Assembly (NCBI GenBank): GCA_043770215.1
Contig: JAYVIQ010000190.1
Span: 1-14,741 of the forward strand
Direction of reading: 5' to 3'
Source of the DNA: JAYVIQ01 sp043770215
GTDB taxonomy: Bacteria; Bacteroidota; Bacteroidia; Cytophagales; JAAEPT01
DNA: 14,741 nt
Made by a program: the position numbers and the translations under genes. Position 1 is the stretch's first letter, and every line of letters starts with the position of its first letter. The notes beneath the pieces were generated by a model. It searched no databases, was not told the DNA's origin, and saw only the letters and a list, made by a program, of their open reading frames with translations. Of this stretch, positions 14,226 to 14,741 are shown piece after piece.

Positions 14226-14741
14226 ATGGCTATCAATTTACAAAAAGGACAAAGAGAAACAATAAACGCACCAAAGTTTACAATAGGTTTAGGTTGGGAC
14301 ACCAACAGCTCTAGCACAGGTGCAGCCTTTGACTTAGATGCTTCTGTATTTATTATGGGAGAGAATAAAAAATTAGTCTCAGACAATCATTTTATTTTTT
14401 ACAACAATACTAAATCACCAACTGGCGCTGTAGAACACACCGGCGACAACCTTACCGGCGAAGGTGATGGCGATGATGAACAAATAAAAGTGAACTTATC
14501 TCAAATAGATTCTAATGCTACTGAATTGTGCATTGTAGTAACTATACACGAAGCTCTTAGCAGAAATCTAAATTTTGGACAGGTTAGAAATTCCATAATA
14601 AGAATCTTTAATCCTGAAAACAACGAGGAACTTTTGAGGTATGAATTAGAAGAAGATTTCTCTATTGAAACAGCAGTAGAATTTGGCAGAATTTACAAAA
14701 AAAACAACGAATGGAAATTTGAAGCTGTGGGTTCTGGCATG
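14226..14741 (+). CDS. Second TerD-family protein (cut by window end)
   Basis: From the ATG at 14226 the frame is open for 172 codons to the window edge without a stop. It has the shorter, classical TerD architecture: MAINLQKGQ, IGLGWD (20-25), FDLDAS (35-40) and GDNLTGEGDGDDEQ (73-86), then EFGRIYKKNNEWKFEAVGSGM. Since family members are about 190 residues long, only about 20 residues should be missing. The calcium-coordinating aspartates in both motifs are intact. It lacks the glycine/phenylalanine-rich insert of its neighbour. The two are paralogues from one duplication-prone family, and the ter cluster very likely continues beyond 14741. Confidence 0.93.
   Translation, partial: MAINLQKGQRETINAPKFTIGLGWDTNSSSTGAAFDLDASVFIMGENKKLVSDNHFIFYNNTKSPTGAVEHTGDNLTGEGDGDDEQIKVNLSQIDSNATELCIVVTIHEALSRNLNFGQVRNSIIRIFNPENNEELLRYELEEDFSIETAVEFGRIYKKNNEWKFEAVGSGM

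Noticed and set aside
14201..14386. 61-codon minus-strand frame under the second TerD gene
   Set aside because: The plus strand encodes unmistakable TerD motifs over the same bases.

Overview
This AT-rich window looks like a chromosomal piece from a member of the Bacteroidota. Three things point there. Most recognisable genes are of types common in that phylum (an RluA-type synthase next to a DUF6787 protein, PpnP, a CorC/HlyC transporter). Genes mostly lack Shine-Dalgarno sites. Several genes are preceded by a TAnnTTTG -7 box, in the clearest cases with a TTG exactly 21 bases upstream. Genus cannot be decided from the sequence alone.

Layout. Bases 1-182 hold an imperfect-palindromic repeat and a strong terminator. 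On the minus strand, purU (formyl-THF deformylase) and rpe (ribulose-phosphate 3-epimerase) form a stop/start-overlapping pair (183-1693). A small unknown gene diverges from purU (1745-2014). After a 318-base stretch with no gene come a minus-strand pair (RluA-type pseudouridine synthase, then a DUF6787 membrane protein, 2333-3359), ppnP (3512-3790) and a DUF2750 gene (3846-4286). A second copy of the palindromic repeat (4353-4434) precedes a plus-strand quinone-oxidoreductase-type MDR gene (4520-5536). This gene converges on a CorC/HlyC-type gene (5606-6901) across a symmetrical terminator.

The most distinctive part is a tight minus-strand operon, 13153 down to 7214. Its first gene is a 1170-residue assimilatory-type nitrate reductase. 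It fuses a NasA/NapA-like molybdopterin catalytic part, a NirB/NADH:rubredoxin-reductase-like flavoprotein part and a C-terminal BFD-type [2Fe-2S] domain. Three bases later comes a 491-residue protein that seems to keep the nitrite/sulfite reductase fold, has lost the siroheme/[4Fe-4S] cysteines and carries a C-terminal rubredoxin domain. Directly abutting it is moaA, which supplies the first step of the molybdenum cofactor pathway. Together these suggest a self-contained route that feeds NAD(P)H electrons to a Mo enzyme, with an uncharacterised rubredoxin accessory protein. A catalytic nitrite reductase is not in the window. A perfect 18-base palindrome lies about 44 bases upstream of the predicted start of transcription.

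The right end (13508-14741) begins a plus-strand TerD-family stress or tellurite-resistance cluster: one complete TerD protein and a second one cut off by the window edge.
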